The position numbers and the translations under genes were made by a program. The notes under the pieces are model-generated. The model saw only the letters and a program-made list of their open reading frames with translations. It had not been told where the DNA came from and did no database searches. From Halobacillus yeomjeoni (GTDB lineage: Bacteria > Bacillota > Bacilli > Bacillales > Halobacillaceae), in NCBI RefSeq assembly GCF_020171525.1, contig NZ_JAIVAI010000001.1, positions 558,001 to 622,000 on the forward strand: a DNA stretch of 64,000 nucleotides. Direction: 5' to 3'. Positions 46,196 to 55,207 of this stretch are shown here, one piece after another; positions within the stretch are counted from its first letter, which is position 1; every line of letters begins with the position of its first letter.

Positions 46196-47485
46196 ATGTC
46201 TACCATTGAATTGACACCACCGAAAAAAGGAATAAACGGAACGATAGAAGTCCCGGGGGATAAATCGATCTCACATCGTGCGGTCATTTTTTCAGGAATA
46301 GCAGAGGGGACGTCGAAAATCACCAATTTCCTGACGGGTGAAGATTGTATGCGGACCGTCCAGGCGTTCCGTCAGATGGGAGTTTCAATCGAACAGCATG
46401 AAGATGAACTCACTGTCCACGGGAAAGGAATTCGTTCTTTGAGCGAACCTGTCGCCCCGATCAATTTCGGCAATTCTGGGACAACCGCACGATTGATGAG
46501 CGGAGTCCTTGCAGGTCTCCCGTTGTTTTCAACTGCTTTCGGTGATGAATCGCTCTCTAAGCGGCCGATGGATAGAGTCGTCGTTCCCTTACGTGACATG
46601 GGAGCGAAAATCAGTGGCAGAAAAAACGGCGGACTGCTTCCTCTTTCTTTTGACGGTAGTCGATTAAAAGGGACTACGCATGAACTACAGGTGAGAAGTG
46701 CACAAGTCAAATCTTCATTACTGCTTGCGGGAATGCTGGCTGAAGGTGAAACGAAAGTGATCGAAGCAGGGACAACTAGAAACCATACGGAAATGCTTAT
46801 GCCTCAATACGGTATCGACTTAGAAGTTGAAGGTCGAGTGATTACAATAAAAGGTGAACAACAGCCAAAGGCGGCTGATTTGAGAGTGCCGGGTGATATT
46901 TCTTCTGCTGCATTTTTTATTGTAGGTGCAGCCATTACACCTGGCAGTAGGCTGACGATCCGTAATGTAGGTCTGAATGTCACAAGGAATGGAATTGTCC
47001 AAGTGATGAAGTTGATGGGAGCAAATATCACTACAACCGTCCATACTCATATTGGTGACGAACCTGTAGGTGATATCCATGTTGAGTCAAGTACATTGAG
47101 TGCCATTTCCATTGAAGGTGATATGATCCCGAATGTGATTGATGAAATTCCTATCCTGGCTTTGGCCGCTACGCAAGCGGAAGGGACGACAGAAATCAAG
47201 GATGCCAAAGAACTGAGATTCAAAGAAACGGATCGAATAAAAGCGGTTGCTGAAAATCTTAGAAAATTAGGTGCCAAAGTAGAAGAGAGGGAAGATGGTC
47301 TTCAAATCGAAGGGGAAGCATCTCTATCAGGAGGAACGCTTCAGTCATTTGGAGATCACAGAATTGGAATGATGGGCGCGATCGCCTCTCTCATTTCAGA
47401 AAATGTCATTTCCATTCAGGATAAAGAATGCATCAATATTTCCTATCCTTCTTTTTTCAATGATTTAAAAAAGGTACTTCTTTAA
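46196..47485 (+). CDS. aroA: 3-phosphoshikimate 1-carboxyvinyltransferase (EPSP synthase)
   Basis: This enzyme joins PEP to shikimate-3-phosphate (aroE in B. subtilis naming). It has 429 residues with GDKSISHRA, NFGNSGTTARLMSG, a KRPMDRV block, SAQVKSSLLLAG and KETDRIKA. The two-domain layout is complete. It starts 12 nt after tyrA. Confidence 0.95.
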   Translation: MSTIELTPPKKGINGTIEVPGDKSISHRAVIFSGIAEGTSKITNFLTGEDCMRTVQAFRQMGVSIEQHEDELTVHGKGIRSLSEPVAPINFGNSGTTARLMSGVLAGLPLFSTAFGDESLSKRPMDRVVVPLRDMGAKISGRKNGGLLPLSFDGSRLKGTTHELQVRSAQVKSSLLLAGMLAEGETKVIEAGTTRNHTEMLMPQYGIDLEVEGRVITIKGEQQPKAADLRVPGDISSAAFFIVGAAITPGSRLTIRNVGLNVTRNGIVQVMKLMGANITTTVHTHIGDEPVGDIHVESSTLSAISIEGDMIPNVIDEIPILALAATQAEGTTEIKDAKELRFKETDRIKAVAENLRKLGAKVEEREDGLQIEGEASLSGGTLQSFGDHRIGMMGAIASLISENVISIQDKECINISYPSFFNDLKKVLL

Positions 47486-47550
47486 TTTATTTTCATAGTT
47501 TCCATATAGCTCTCATACGATATAAAAAGCCTGATGGAGGTTTGTATCGT

Positions 47551-48417
47551 ATGGGAGCTTATTGGTTCAAGGTAGAAAAAGATAGTAAGGAACTTTTTGA
47601 AGAATGGACAGTATATGGTCAAAAGTTCGTTAGAGACCGAGTGGGGCAGGAACATTATATGTACATGGATCTATCAACCTTTGATGTGACTCCTGGATTA
47701 GTGTTTATGGATATTAATCATCCACTTGAAGGCTCTCCACATCCTCACCAAACAGCGGAAGAATACATAAAAAGAGGATGTACCCTTCTACTGATTCAAC
47801 ACCTAGTGTCTAGCATACGGCATTACCGGGAGGTTTATGACTCTTTATTGAAAAAATTAGAGGGTCTTCCATTGGATTATATGATAATCCCGACGGTGCC
47901 GGCTAAGATCGTCCGACCTGAAATGGTCCGCTACTTTGCTAGGAAGGGATGCCCCTTTTTATGTATTGAAGTGAACAATGTAACTGATTTTGCTAATGTT
48001 TCTTGGGAATGGCTGGCTCAGGCACAAGGGCACAAGCGGATTCCTTTGACAATATTCGTCAAAGATTCCGAAAATACGAATGAGAACTACCCGGAATTGT
48101 GGTCTTCACTTTGCAATCGATATGATATCATTAGACTATCAGACTTACAGGACGATGAAGTGGTATCTGGTCAAAACTTGAAGGATAGTGGGATCTTTCC
48201 TCATAAAGGGAGTTTCATCACAGGTGGCCAAGCCGATTACAACTTGTCATTGAAACAAAAGGTTCCATTGTTTGATGAACAAGCCAAATTCAGATATCAT
48301 GATGCTGTTCCAAATGTTACTGTAATGAATGGAAAAGTGAAGCAAGTGAATCAAAAGGTTGTAGACCGTGAGCCTGGCTCACATCTCACAGTGAAGGTTC
48401 ATAAGCATTTTGTGTAA
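47551..48417 (+). CDS. Uncharacterised protein resembling a metal-ligand-free amidohydrolase
   Basis: The 288-residue protein lies between aroA and ypiA. Two parts look like dihydroorotase/hydantoinase-type amidohydrolases. Near residues 48-56 TPGLVFMDIN aligns with the strand that normally carries the HxH metal ligands, but here the residues are D-x-N. Near residues 218-232 SGIFPHKGSFITGGQADYN matches the usual G-x-x-P-x-K-G-x-x-x-x-G-x-x-AD C-terminal motif, and a VTVMNGKV strand follows. It is shorter than active enzymes. This suggests a degenerate, non-catalytic member; function unknown. The start is ATG 47551 after GGAGG. Confidence 0.6.
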   Translation: MGAYWFKVEKDSKELFEEWTVYGQKFVRDRVGQEHYMYMDLSTFDVTPGLVFMDINHPLEGSPHPHQTAEEYIKRGCTLLLIQHLVSSIRHYREVYDSLLKKLEGLPLDYMIIPTVPAKIVRPEMVRYFARKGCPFLCIEVNNVTDFANVSWEWLAQAQGHKRIPLTIFVKDSENTNENYPELWSSLCNRYDIIRLSDLQDDEVVSGQNLKDSGIFPHKGSFITGGQADYNLSLKQKVPLFDEQAKFRYHDAVPNVTVMNGKVKQVNQKVVDREPGSHLTVKVHKHFV

Positions 48418-48435
48418 GAAAGAAAGGATGTCATC

Positions 48436-49695
48436 ATGGAGGAAATACAAAAAGCCATCCGTCTGATGGAAAGTCAGAAGACGGAAGAAGCAATAGATAC
48501 ACTCACTAAATACCTGCCGGAAGCTGATGAAGAGGAACGGTTTACCATTGCTGAACTCTATCTTCAGTGGGGAATGTTGAATGAAGCGAAAATGATTCTG
48601 CAAGAGCTTATGCAGCGCTACCCTAAGGAACAGGAATTGAAAGTCATGATGGCAGAGATCCACATCGACTTGGATGAAGACGACGAAGCGATAGAAATTC
48701 TGAATCAGTTTGGACCAGAAGACGAAGATTATCTTCAAGCTCTCGTCCAATTGGCCGATTTATATCAAGCCCAGGGGCTCTACGAAGTAGCAGAACAAAA
48801 ACTGCTTACCGCAAAAGAGGTGGAGCCGAATTCTGCAATCATCGATTTTGCACTAGGAGAACTGGCTTTTTCAAATGGAGAATATGCTAAAAGCGTACCA
48901 TACTATGAAAATGCCATGCATCACCAGCCGGTGATCGGTGATATAGAAGTAGCCACCCGACTTGCTGAAGCATACGCAGCCAACGGGGACTTTGAACAGT
49001 CACTGGAGTATTTCCAAAAGGTAGAAGAAGAAAACCCCGATGTCATGTTCCGCTATGGATTTGTCGCTTTCCAAGCGAATCGAAATGATATAGCGATCCA
49101 TGTCTGGGAGCACCTGATCGATAAAGACCCATACTTCCATTCCGTATACCCACACCTGGCTCAAGCCTACGATTCTGAAGGAATGCCGAAAGAAGCGCTT
49201 GAAATGGCTAAAAAAGGGTTGGCGAAAGATGAATATAACAAAGAGCTTTACCATCTTGCTGGTACACTCTCTCACAGACAAGGAAATAAAGACGAAGGCT
49301 ATCAGATGATGCGTGAGGCTGTGGCACTCGATCCTGGTTATAAAGAGGCTGTACTTTTCCTTATCGAAAACTATAAAGAAGACGGGGATTACGAAGCAAT
49401 TATTGAATTGATCAACCAACTTCTATCCATGGGAGAAGAAGATCCGAATTATTTATGGGAGCTTGCGCAAGCCTATGAAGAAGAAGAACAATTTGATGAG
49501 GCCTTGGTTCAATATCAACAAGCTTATCCATCACTCAAAGAGGATTCCGACTTCTTGAAATCATATGGTTACTTCCTCGTAGAAGAAGGCCGTATGCAAG
49601 AAGGCTTGCGAACTTTCAAAGAGTATTTAGCGATTGATCCGACGGATACCGAAATTGAAGAATTTGTTGAGAGGCTGCAAGAACAGAACGATTAA
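48436..49695 (+). CDS. ypiA: Tetratricopeptide-repeat protein YpiA
   Basis: The 419-residue soluble, acidic protein is built almost wholly of about ten TPR units (for example EALVQLADLYQAQGLYEVAE near 95 and KELYHLAGTLSHRQGNKDEG near 270). TPR arrays mediate protein contacts. The gene starts 18 nt after the amidohydrolase-like gene and is followed by ypiB, as in B. subtilis. No enzymatic motif is seen. Confidence 0.88.
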   Translation: MEEIQKAIRLMESQKTEEAIDTLTKYLPEADEEERFTIAELYLQWGMLNEAKMILQELMQRYPKEQELKVMMAEIHIDLDEDDEAIEILNQFGPEDEDYLQALVQLADLYQAQGLYEVAEQKLLTAKEVEPNSAIIDFALGELAFSNGEYAKSVPYYENAMHHQPVIGDIEVATRLAEAYAANGDFEQSLEYFQKVEEENPDVMFRYGFVAFQANRNDIAIHVWEHLIDKDPYFHSVYPHLAQAYDSEGMPKEALEMAKKGLAKDEYNKELYHLAGTLSHRQGNKDEGYQMMREAVALDPGYKEAVLFLIENYKEDGDYEAIIELINQLLSMGEEDPNYLWELAQAYEEEEQFDEALVQYQQAYPSLKEDSDFLKSYGYFLVEEGRMQEGLRTFKEYLAIDPTDTEIEEFVERLQEQND

Positions 49696-49716
49696 TAAGG
49701 CGCAGGAGGGGCGCAT

Positions 49717-50277
49717 ATGCAAACACCTATTTCTGTCGATGAGAAAAAGGATTTTGTCCGCTGGTTTTTAAATCATTATCAATTGAAAAAACGAGAGAGC
49801 GTTTGGATTCTCAACTATTTAATGAATCATGAGTCGTTGTTGTCGAGTGTCCATTTTGTCCAGGAAGTGAAGTTCTGCCCCAGGGGAATGGAAATCAGTG
49901 CCCAGGGAGTTTCCGATCCTCCGTTCAGGTTTTATAAAGGTCAGGTCATGACGAACGATGCGGAGAAATCCTTTCATGATTTAAGAATGAACCAGGATGA
50001 GCCGGTGTACATCCAAATGAATTTTGATAATGCACAGCAGTCCTCCAAATATGCTCTCGTCCTTGAGGAAAACCCTTACCTTCCAAAAGATTATTATTTG
50101 AATGATCGCGATCGGAATGAAGCGAACCGTTTGTTAACCCTCAGTCTCTTAAAACATCGGCAAAGGGAAGTGGAAAGTCGAATAGATGAAGCTTTGGTCA
50201 GTGGAAATCGCGAACAATTTAAAGTTTTGTGCAAGGAAGTTACGAAAATCAAAAAAGAGATGAGTTCGTTCCTATAA
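49717..50277 (+). CDS. ypiB: YpiB (UPF0302), ReoY-type protein
   Basis: The 186-residue protein has an N-terminal UPF0302 domain (about 5-108, FVRWFLNHYQLKKRESVWILNYL split by helices) and a C-terminal IDEAL-type segment (about 140-186, RIDEALVSGNREQFKVL). The Listeria homologue ReoY promotes ClpCP-dependent degradation of MurA. mecB, another ClpC-linked gene, is also in this window. The start follows GGAGGGG; a terminator follows. Confidence 0.88.
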   Translation: MQTPISVDEKKDFVRWFLNHYQLKKRESVWILNYLMNHESLLSSVHFVQEVKFCPRGMEISAQGVSDPPFRFYKGQVMTNDAEKSFHDLRMNQDEPVYIQMNFDNAQQSSKYALVLEENPYLPKDYYLNDRDRNEANRLLTLSLLKHRQREVESRIDEALVSGNREQFKVLCKEVTKIKKEMSSFL

Positions 50278-50289
50278 TAAAATAAGTAG

Positions 50290-50329
50290 TCAGGAGCATC
50301 GACAGATGTCTCCTGATTTTTATTTTTTA
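50290..50329 (+). terminator. Rho-independent terminator of ypiA-ypiB
   Basis: The stem tcaggag / ctcctga with a loop of about 15 nt is followed by TTTTTATTTTTT. Confidence 0.75.
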
Positions 50330-50372
50330 CAAAGTTTAGTACAATGTTTATAACAAATAAAAGGATGGATGA

Positions 50373-50831
50373 ATGATGCGCTGGACAAAGACAGATACTA
50401 CCCAATACTTACCTGAAAAAGAATATGTTGATACAGTGTTGATCCCGTTGATTCCATTCGACCCTGCTTCGGATGGTCATATGGTGAAACAGGCGTATCA
50501 AAAGGAATTGAACCACGTTTTCACCAACTTAATCGAAAAAGAATATAAAGGCCGGATTTTCCTGGCTCCGGATTACCATTATTTGAACGGGCAGAATGAA
50601 AGGGAATTGGACCGTGTGAATCAATGGATTGCCACTTTTGAAAAGCAGCCGTTCAAACATATTTTCCTGTTCACATTCGATCCGAAATGGAAAAAGCATG
50701 AGTTTGATTTAGAAGGGGAATTGATTTGGGTACCCGGGCCGAGTTCGGGGAATATCCAGTCAACAGAAACTCAATCGTTTGTTAAAGAACAAGCCCATCA
50801 AATCAGTGAATTGATCCAAGCATATTGGTAA
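50373..50831 (+). CDS. ypiF: YpiF, DUF2487 family protein
   Basis: The 152-residue soluble protein keeps the family features DTVLIPLIPFDP (near residue 21), IFLAPDYHYL and FLFTFDPKW. It precedes qcrABC as in B. subtilis. The start is ATG 50373, with ATG 50376 next to it, behind AAGGATGG. Function unknown. Confidence 0.8.
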   Translation: MMRWTKTDTTQYLPEKEYVDTVLIPLIPFDPASDGHMVKQAYQKELNHVFTNLIEKEYKGRIFLAPDYHYLNGQNERELDRVNQWIATFEKQPFKHIFLFTFDPKWKKHEFDLEGELIWVPGPSSGNIQSTETQSFVKEQAHQISELIQAYW

Positions 50832-50863
50832 ATCGAAAAGTTACGACAAGGTTTGATAATTTA

Positions 50864-50892
50864 TTGACCGCGCCTTCAGATTGCGCTATCAT
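50864..50892 (+). promoter_or_regulatory. SigA-type promoter of qcrABC
   Basis: TTGACC (50864-50869), a 17-nt spacer and TATCAT (50887-50892) lie 71 nt before qcrA. The spacer contains a gcgc..gcgc pair. Confidence 0.65.
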
Positions 50893-50962
50893 GGTAATGT
50901 CCTAGTAAACTGTGTGTAAACAATCCATGTCGCATGGATTCCAGCATAGAGGGGGGAAAAGA

Positions 50963-51469
50963 ATGAGCGATAAAAAACGAGTATCCCGTCGTCAGTTTTT
51001 GAACTACACATTGACTGGTGTAGGCGGTTTCATGGCTGCTGGTATGATGGCACCAATGGTTCGATTTGCGATCGATCCGGTTTTGAAATCTCAAGAAGGC
51101 GGCGATATGCATTCCGTTGCTTCTATTGATGAAATTACGAATGAACCACAACGTTTCGAGTGGACCATTGAACAGGTTGATGCCTGGTATGAATCAGAAG
51201 TTCAAAAGACGGCTTGGGTCTACAAAGATGAAAATGGCGAAGTTGTAGCGTTATCACCAATCTGTACACACTTAGGTTGTACGGTTGACTGGGGTTCCCA
51301 GGAGGAACACCCTAATGAATTCTTCTGTCCATGTCATGGTGGACGTTATACTAAAGATGGTGTCAACGTGAAAGGTACTCCACCGACAGCACCTCTGCCG
51401 TATTACGATCACAAAGTAAAAGATGGCATGCTTTATCTTGGTGATACAATTTCTAGAAAGGGGGAATAG
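50963..51469 (+). CDS. qcrA: Menaquinol:cytochrome c reductase, Rieske iron-sulfur subunit
   Basis: QcrA carries the [2Fe-2S] cluster of the bc-type complex. It has 168 residues from ATG 50963 behind GGGGGG: a Tat-like RRQFLN N-terminus, one membrane anchor (about 15-38), and the cluster motifs CTHLGC and CPCHGG, each giving one Cys and one His ligand. It is the first gene of qcrABC; qcrB follows after 2 nt. Confidence 0.95.
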   Translation: MSDKKRVSRRQFLNYTLTGVGGFMAAGMMAPMVRFAIDPVLKSQEGGDMHSVASIDEITNEPQRFEWTIEQVDAWYESEVQKTAWVYKDENGEVVALSPICTHLGCTVDWGSQEEHPNEFFCPCHGGRYTKDGVNVKGTPPTAPLPYYDHKVKDGMLYLGDTISRKGE

Positions 51470-51471
51470 AC

Positions 51472-52146
51472 ATGCTGCAACGAATTTATGATTGGGTGGA
51501 CGAGCGTGTTGACATTACCCCGTTATGGCGAGACATCGCCGATCACGAGGTGCCAGAGCATGTTAACCCGGCCCACCATTTTTCTGCTTTCGTTTACTGT
51601 TTCGGAGGACTGACATTCTTCGTAACTGTTATCCAGATTCTATCTGGTATGTTCTTGACGATGTATTACGTACCTGACATAGAAAATGCTTGGAAATCTG
51701 TTTATTATCTTCAGAGAGAAGTAGCTTACGGTCAGATTGTACGCGGTATGCACCACTGGGGTGCCAGCCTTGTAATCGTAATGTTATTCCTACATACGTT
51801 ACGAGTATTCTTCCAGGGCGCTTATAAGAAACCTCGTGAATTGAACTGGGTAATCGGAGTTCTATTATTCTTTGTCATGTTAGGTCTAGGTTTCACTGGA
51901 TACTTACTTCCGTGGGATAACAAAGCGTACTTTGCAACTCAAGTAGGTCTTGAAATCGCCGCAGCGACTCCGTTTATCGGAGATGATATCCGTACGTTAC
52001 TTGCAGGTGATCCAGAGATTGTAGGAGCACAGACGTTGACTCGTTTCTTTGCGATTCACGTATTCTTCTTGCCGGCTGCATTGTTCGGATTAATGGCATT
52101 CCACTTCGTTTTAATCCGTAAACAAGGTATTTCCGGACCACTATAA
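51472..52146 (+). CDS. qcrB: Menaquinol:cytochrome c reductase, cytochrome b6 subunit
   Basis: The 224-residue membrane protein has four transmembrane helices carrying the two b hemes. His residues in RGMHHWGAS and LHTLRVF, and in RFFAIHVFFLP and AFHFVLIRK, are the expected ligands. An early Cys (FVYCFGG) probably binds the additional covalent heme c known in B. subtilis QcrB. It is the middle gene of the operon. Confidence 0.95.
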   Translation: MLQRIYDWVDERVDITPLWRDIADHEVPEHVNPAHHFSAFVYCFGGLTFFVTVIQILSGMFLTMYYVPDIENAWKSVYYLQREVAYGQIVRGMHHWGASLVIVMLFLHTLRVFFQGAYKKPRELNWVIGVLLFFVMLGLGFTGYLLPWDNKAYFATQVGLEIAAATPFIGDDIRTLLAGDPEIVGAQTLTRFFAIHVFFLPAALFGLMAFHFVLIRKQGISGPL

Positions 52147-52174
52147 AATGTAAGTCAATAAAGGAGGGAAAGCT

Positions 52175-53002
52175 GTGCATAGGGGAAAAGGGATGAAGTT
52201 CGTCGGTGACTCACGAGTCACGGCGGAACAAAAAGCCAATTTACCAAAAGACTATTCGGAATATCCAGGTCGTACAGAAGCCTTCTGGCCGAACTTCCTT
52301 TTGAAGGAATGGCTTGTAGGGTCAGTATTCTTGATCGGGTTCCTTATTTTGACTGCTGCTCACCCATCACCACTTGAGCAACAGGCGGATCCGACAAACG
52401 CTGCGTATATTCCATTGCCAGACTGGTATTTCTTATTCTTATACCAATTCTTGAAATATGAATTTGCAGGCGGGGAATTCATCGTACTCGGTGCGATCGT
52501 CATGCCTGGTTTAGCTTTCGGAGCTTTATTACTTGCTCCATTCTTGGATGTAGGACCTGAACGTCGTCCTCACAAACGTCCAATTGCAGTAGGACTGATG
52601 ATCCTAGGGTTCATCGCTACTTTCTGGTTGACGTTTGAATCTGTTCAACATGCTGACTATGAAATGCGTTCTGAAAAATATAGCGTAAACGTTGAAGCAG
52701 TTGAATCTGAAATCAACAAAGACCATCCCGGCTACGCTGCTTATGAAGCTAACTGTCTGAGCTGTCACGGCGACGCTCTTCAAGGACAAGGAAACTATCC
52801 TTCACTGACGGATACAGAAAAGTCTGTAGAAGAGATCAAAGACATCGCTGTAAATGGTATCGGATCTATGCCTGCCGGTATTTTCAAAGGCTCTGACGAA
52901 GAGCTTCAGCAATTAGCTGAATTCATCAAAAATGCTGGTTCCGGTGGTGGCGGCGAATCTGGTGGCGAAGGCGACTCAGAAAAAGATTCAGGCTCCCATT
53001 AA
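52175..53002 (+). CDS. qcrC: Menaquinol:cytochrome c reductase, fused subunit IV and cytochrome c
   Basis: The 275-residue protein is a fusion. Three membrane helices of the subunit-IV type (about 45-165, with LPDWYFLFLYQ) are followed by an extracellular cytochrome c domain (about 185-255) with one heme motif CLSCH and a distal GSMPAG Met. A Gly/Ser/Glu-rich tail ends the protein. The start is GTG behind GGAGGG, as supported by MHRGKGMKFVGDSRV. Confidence 0.94.
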   Translation: MHRGKGMKFVGDSRVTAEQKANLPKDYSEYPGRTEAFWPNFLLKEWLVGSVFLIGFLILTAAHPSPLEQQADPTNAAYIPLPDWYFLFLYQFLKYEFAGGEFIVLGAIVMPGLAFGALLLAPFLDVGPERRPHKRPIAVGLMILGFIATFWLTFESVQHADYEMRSEKYSVNVEAVESEINKDHPGYAAYEANCLSCHGDALQGQGNYPSLTDTEKSVEEIKDIAVNGIGSMPAGIFKGSDEELQQLAEFIKNAGSGGGGESGGEGDSEKDSGSH

Positions 53003-53024
53003 TTGAACATAATAGTATTGCAAC

Positions 53025-53055
53025 AAGCCGCGCTCACTCGAGTGCGGCTTTATTA
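53025..53055 (+). terminator. Rho-independent terminator of qcrABC
   Basis: The stem aagccgc / gcggctt with a loop (gctcactcgagt) that can itself pair is followed by TATTATT. Confidence 0.75.
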
Positions 53056-53072
53056 TTATAGGAGGTGACCTT

Positions 53073-53657
53073 ATGAAAAATATAGTCTCCTACATATTGA
53101 CCAACCGCACGTTTTTAGTGATTTTGTTTTTCATCAACCTGCTTGGCACGATCTATGGGTATATTTGGTATGAATCACAATTATCGATTACAGAACCGAT
53201 TTTTCTGATATTCGTACCAGATAGTCCAACAGCAAGCTTGTTTTTCACGATATTTTTAGGTTTCTATATCTTCGGGAAACAAGTTCCTTACGTAGAGGCA
53301 TTAGCTGTTATTACGCTATTGAAATATGGGGTTTGGGCCGTAGTCATGAATGGTCTCACTTTTATTGAATACGGCAGCCTTCCATGGACGGGATATATGC
53401 TTGTCATTTCACATGGGGCGATGGCTGTGCAAGGTTTATTGTATGCCCCTTATTATGCAATCAGGATGAGACACCTGGTTTTTGCAGCCGTTTGGACGCT
53501 GCATAATGATGTGATTGATTATGTCTTTGGGCAGATGCCTATTTATCCTGCCATCGTAGACCATATGGATGAAATAGGGTACTTTACGTTTTGGTTGAGC
53601 ATTTTCTGCATAGGGGCTGCTTATGCTGTGACTCAGCGCAAAACAGCAGCGGTCTAA
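53073..53657 (+). CDS. ypjA: YpjA, DUF1405 membrane protein
   Basis: The 194-residue protein has about six membrane segments and conserved family features IYGYIWYESQL and WTLHNDVIDY. It starts behind GGAGGTGA, 70 nt after qcrC. Function unknown; position matches B. subtilis. Confidence 0.85.
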   Translation: MKNIVSYILTNRTFLVILFFINLLGTIYGYIWYESQLSITEPIFLIFVPDSPTASLFFTIFLGFYIFGKQVPYVEALAVITLLKYGVWAVVMNGLTFIEYGSLPWTGYMLVISHGAMAVQGLLYAPYYAIRMRHLVFAAVWTLHNDVIDYVFGQMPIYPAIVDHMDEIGYFTFWLSIFCIGAAYAVTQRKTAAV

Positions 53658-53716
53658 ATTTTGTGATGAATTCATAGACTCTCTGTAAGACCTTTTATGG
53701 AGAGGGGAGAAGTGAA

Positions 53717-54427
53717 GTGGGACGAGCAGTTTTAGTAATTTTTTGTTCCCTTTTTTTCACGCTCACGCCGTTCAACCAAGCATATTCGACAATGTTGGAA
53801 GATAAAAATCAATGGCAGTCGTTTACCGATCAATATAGATGGCTTATTGAAGATGGGAAATTCGAGCTGGCAGAACGTATGTTGCATAGACGCCTTCCTC
53901 ACATGGAACAATATATAAAAACGTTAAAAACAGAAGAGCAGACCGTGTGGAGGGACTTGTTGACCGTTTTGCTTCAAGATGAAGGAACTCCGACTGAAAA
54001 GGATGTCTTCCGATTTCAAATGATGGTGAATGTAAGTACAGCTCCTGACCCTATAGTAGAAGCTGGGACTTTTGTTCAGGACTTAAAAGGTGCGCTTGAA
54101 AATCCGTTTGCTTCCATTGTGAAAATAGAGTCGCAATGGGAAGTAATCGCTCCAATGCTTGATGCGTATTACGAAAAAGAAGCCGTGAGTGAAATTTCTG
54201 AGAAGATAAGAACACTCTCCCATGAAGACACGTTTTATACAAGAGAAGCTGCAATTGAAGCTGTGGGACAACTGCTGGATGCCCCTGAGGAAATTCGTAT
54301 GGATGCACTTTGGTGGACCGCTTTTTTAGTCGGTGGTACGATAGTTTTGACACTCTTCTATGTAGCTTTGCAGAAGATGAAAGCGAACCAAAGACAATCT
54401 CGCTCAAAGAGAAGAGATAATAGTTGA
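53717..54427 (+). CDS. ypjB: Sporulation-associated protein YpjB
   Basis: The 236-residue protein has a signal-like N-terminus (hydrophobic residues 4-18), a soluble external domain, one C-terminal membrane segment (about 197-217) and a basic cytoplasmic tail (KMKANQRQSRSKRRDNS). The start is GTG behind GAGGGGAGAAG. In B. subtilis ypjB expression is linked to sporulation; mechanism unknown. Confidence 0.82.
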   Translation: MGRAVLVIFCSLFFTLTPFNQAYSTMLEDKNQWQSFTDQYRWLIEDGKFELAERMLHRRLPHMEQYIKTLKTEEQTVWRDLLTVLLQDEGTPTEKDVFRFQMMVNVSTAPDPIVEAGTFVQDLKGALENPFASIVKIESQWEVIAPMLDAYYEKEAVSEISEKIRTLSHEDTFYTREAAIEAVGQLLDAPEEIRMDALWWTAFLVGGTIVLTLFYVALQKMKANQRQSRSKRRDNS

Positions 54428-54492
54428 TTTTTTTGACTAGTTTGACTAAAATTGACCTATAAAGATCAACATCCAAGACGGAGGAATGAAAC

Positions 54493-55167
54493 ATGAGTTT
54501 TATTATTTATTTTGCCCTGCTTTTAATTATTCCATTGTGGGCACAGTCGAAAGTGAAAAAAACGTATAAGAAATATTCAAAGGTTCCAACATCATCATCA
54601 TTGACTGGTGCAGAAGTAGCACGAAAAATCCTTGATGATAATGGATTATATAATGTAGCTGTCGAAGAAGTCAGAGGAAAGTTATCGGATCATTATGATC
54701 CTCGCTCCAAGGTCGTCCGATTGTCATCTGACAACTATCATGGGCGCTCAGCAGCTGGAGCAGCCGTAGCTGCCCACGAAGTCGGACACGCGATTCAAGA
54801 TGCGCAGGATTACGCATTCCTACGCTTCAGGAGTGCGCTGGTACCTGTTGCGAGCTTCGGTTCTAACATCTCTATTTTCCTGATCATCGGCGGTTTCCTT
54901 TTCGGCATGATGAACTTGGCTCTGCTTGGAATCATTTTCTTCGCAGCGGCTGTATTGTTCCAACTGGTCACTTTACCTGTTGAGTTCGACGCTTCCAACC
55001 GGGCCATGAGCCAGTTGGTTTCAACCGGGATCATTCGTAACGACGAAGAGCGTCAGACGAAGAAAGTGTTGAATGCTGCAGCGATGACTTATGTTGCTGC
55101 TGCACTTGTTGCCCTTGCTGAACTGATTCGTTTTATTCTGATGTTTACAGGAATGGGAGAAGAATAA
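54493..55167 (+). CDS. Zinc metallopeptidase, YugP-like
   Basis: The 224-residue membrane protein has an N-terminal membrane helix, a short soluble part with the HEVGH zinc motif (near residue 96, in AAHEVGHAIQDA), and three or more later membrane segments. A VEFDASNRA motif probably gives the third zinc ligand. It belongs to the YugP-type family. In B. subtilis the ypjB-ypjC junction has no such gene, so this is an insertion relative to that order. A convergent terminator follows. Confidence 0.85.
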   Translation: MSFIIYFALLLIIPLWAQSKVKKTYKKYSKVPTSSSLTGAEVARKILDDNGLYNVAVEEVRGKLSDHYDPRSKVVRLSSDNYHGRSAAGAAVAAHEVGHAIQDAQDYAFLRFRSALVPVASFGSNISIFLIIGGFLFGMMNLALLGIIFFAAAVLFQLVTLPVEFDASNRAMSQLVSTGIIRNDEERQTKKVLNAAAMTYVAAALVALAELIRFILMFTGMGEE

Positions 55168-55174
55168 TACGAGC

Positions 55175-55207
55175 AAAACGCCCGATTCATTACGAATCGG
55201 GCGTTTA
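55175..55207. terminator. Shared bidirectional terminator between the peptidase gene and ypjC
   Basis: The perfect stem aaacgcccgattc / gaatcgggcgttt ends both convergent genes, with T-rich sequence on each side. Confidence 0.9.
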
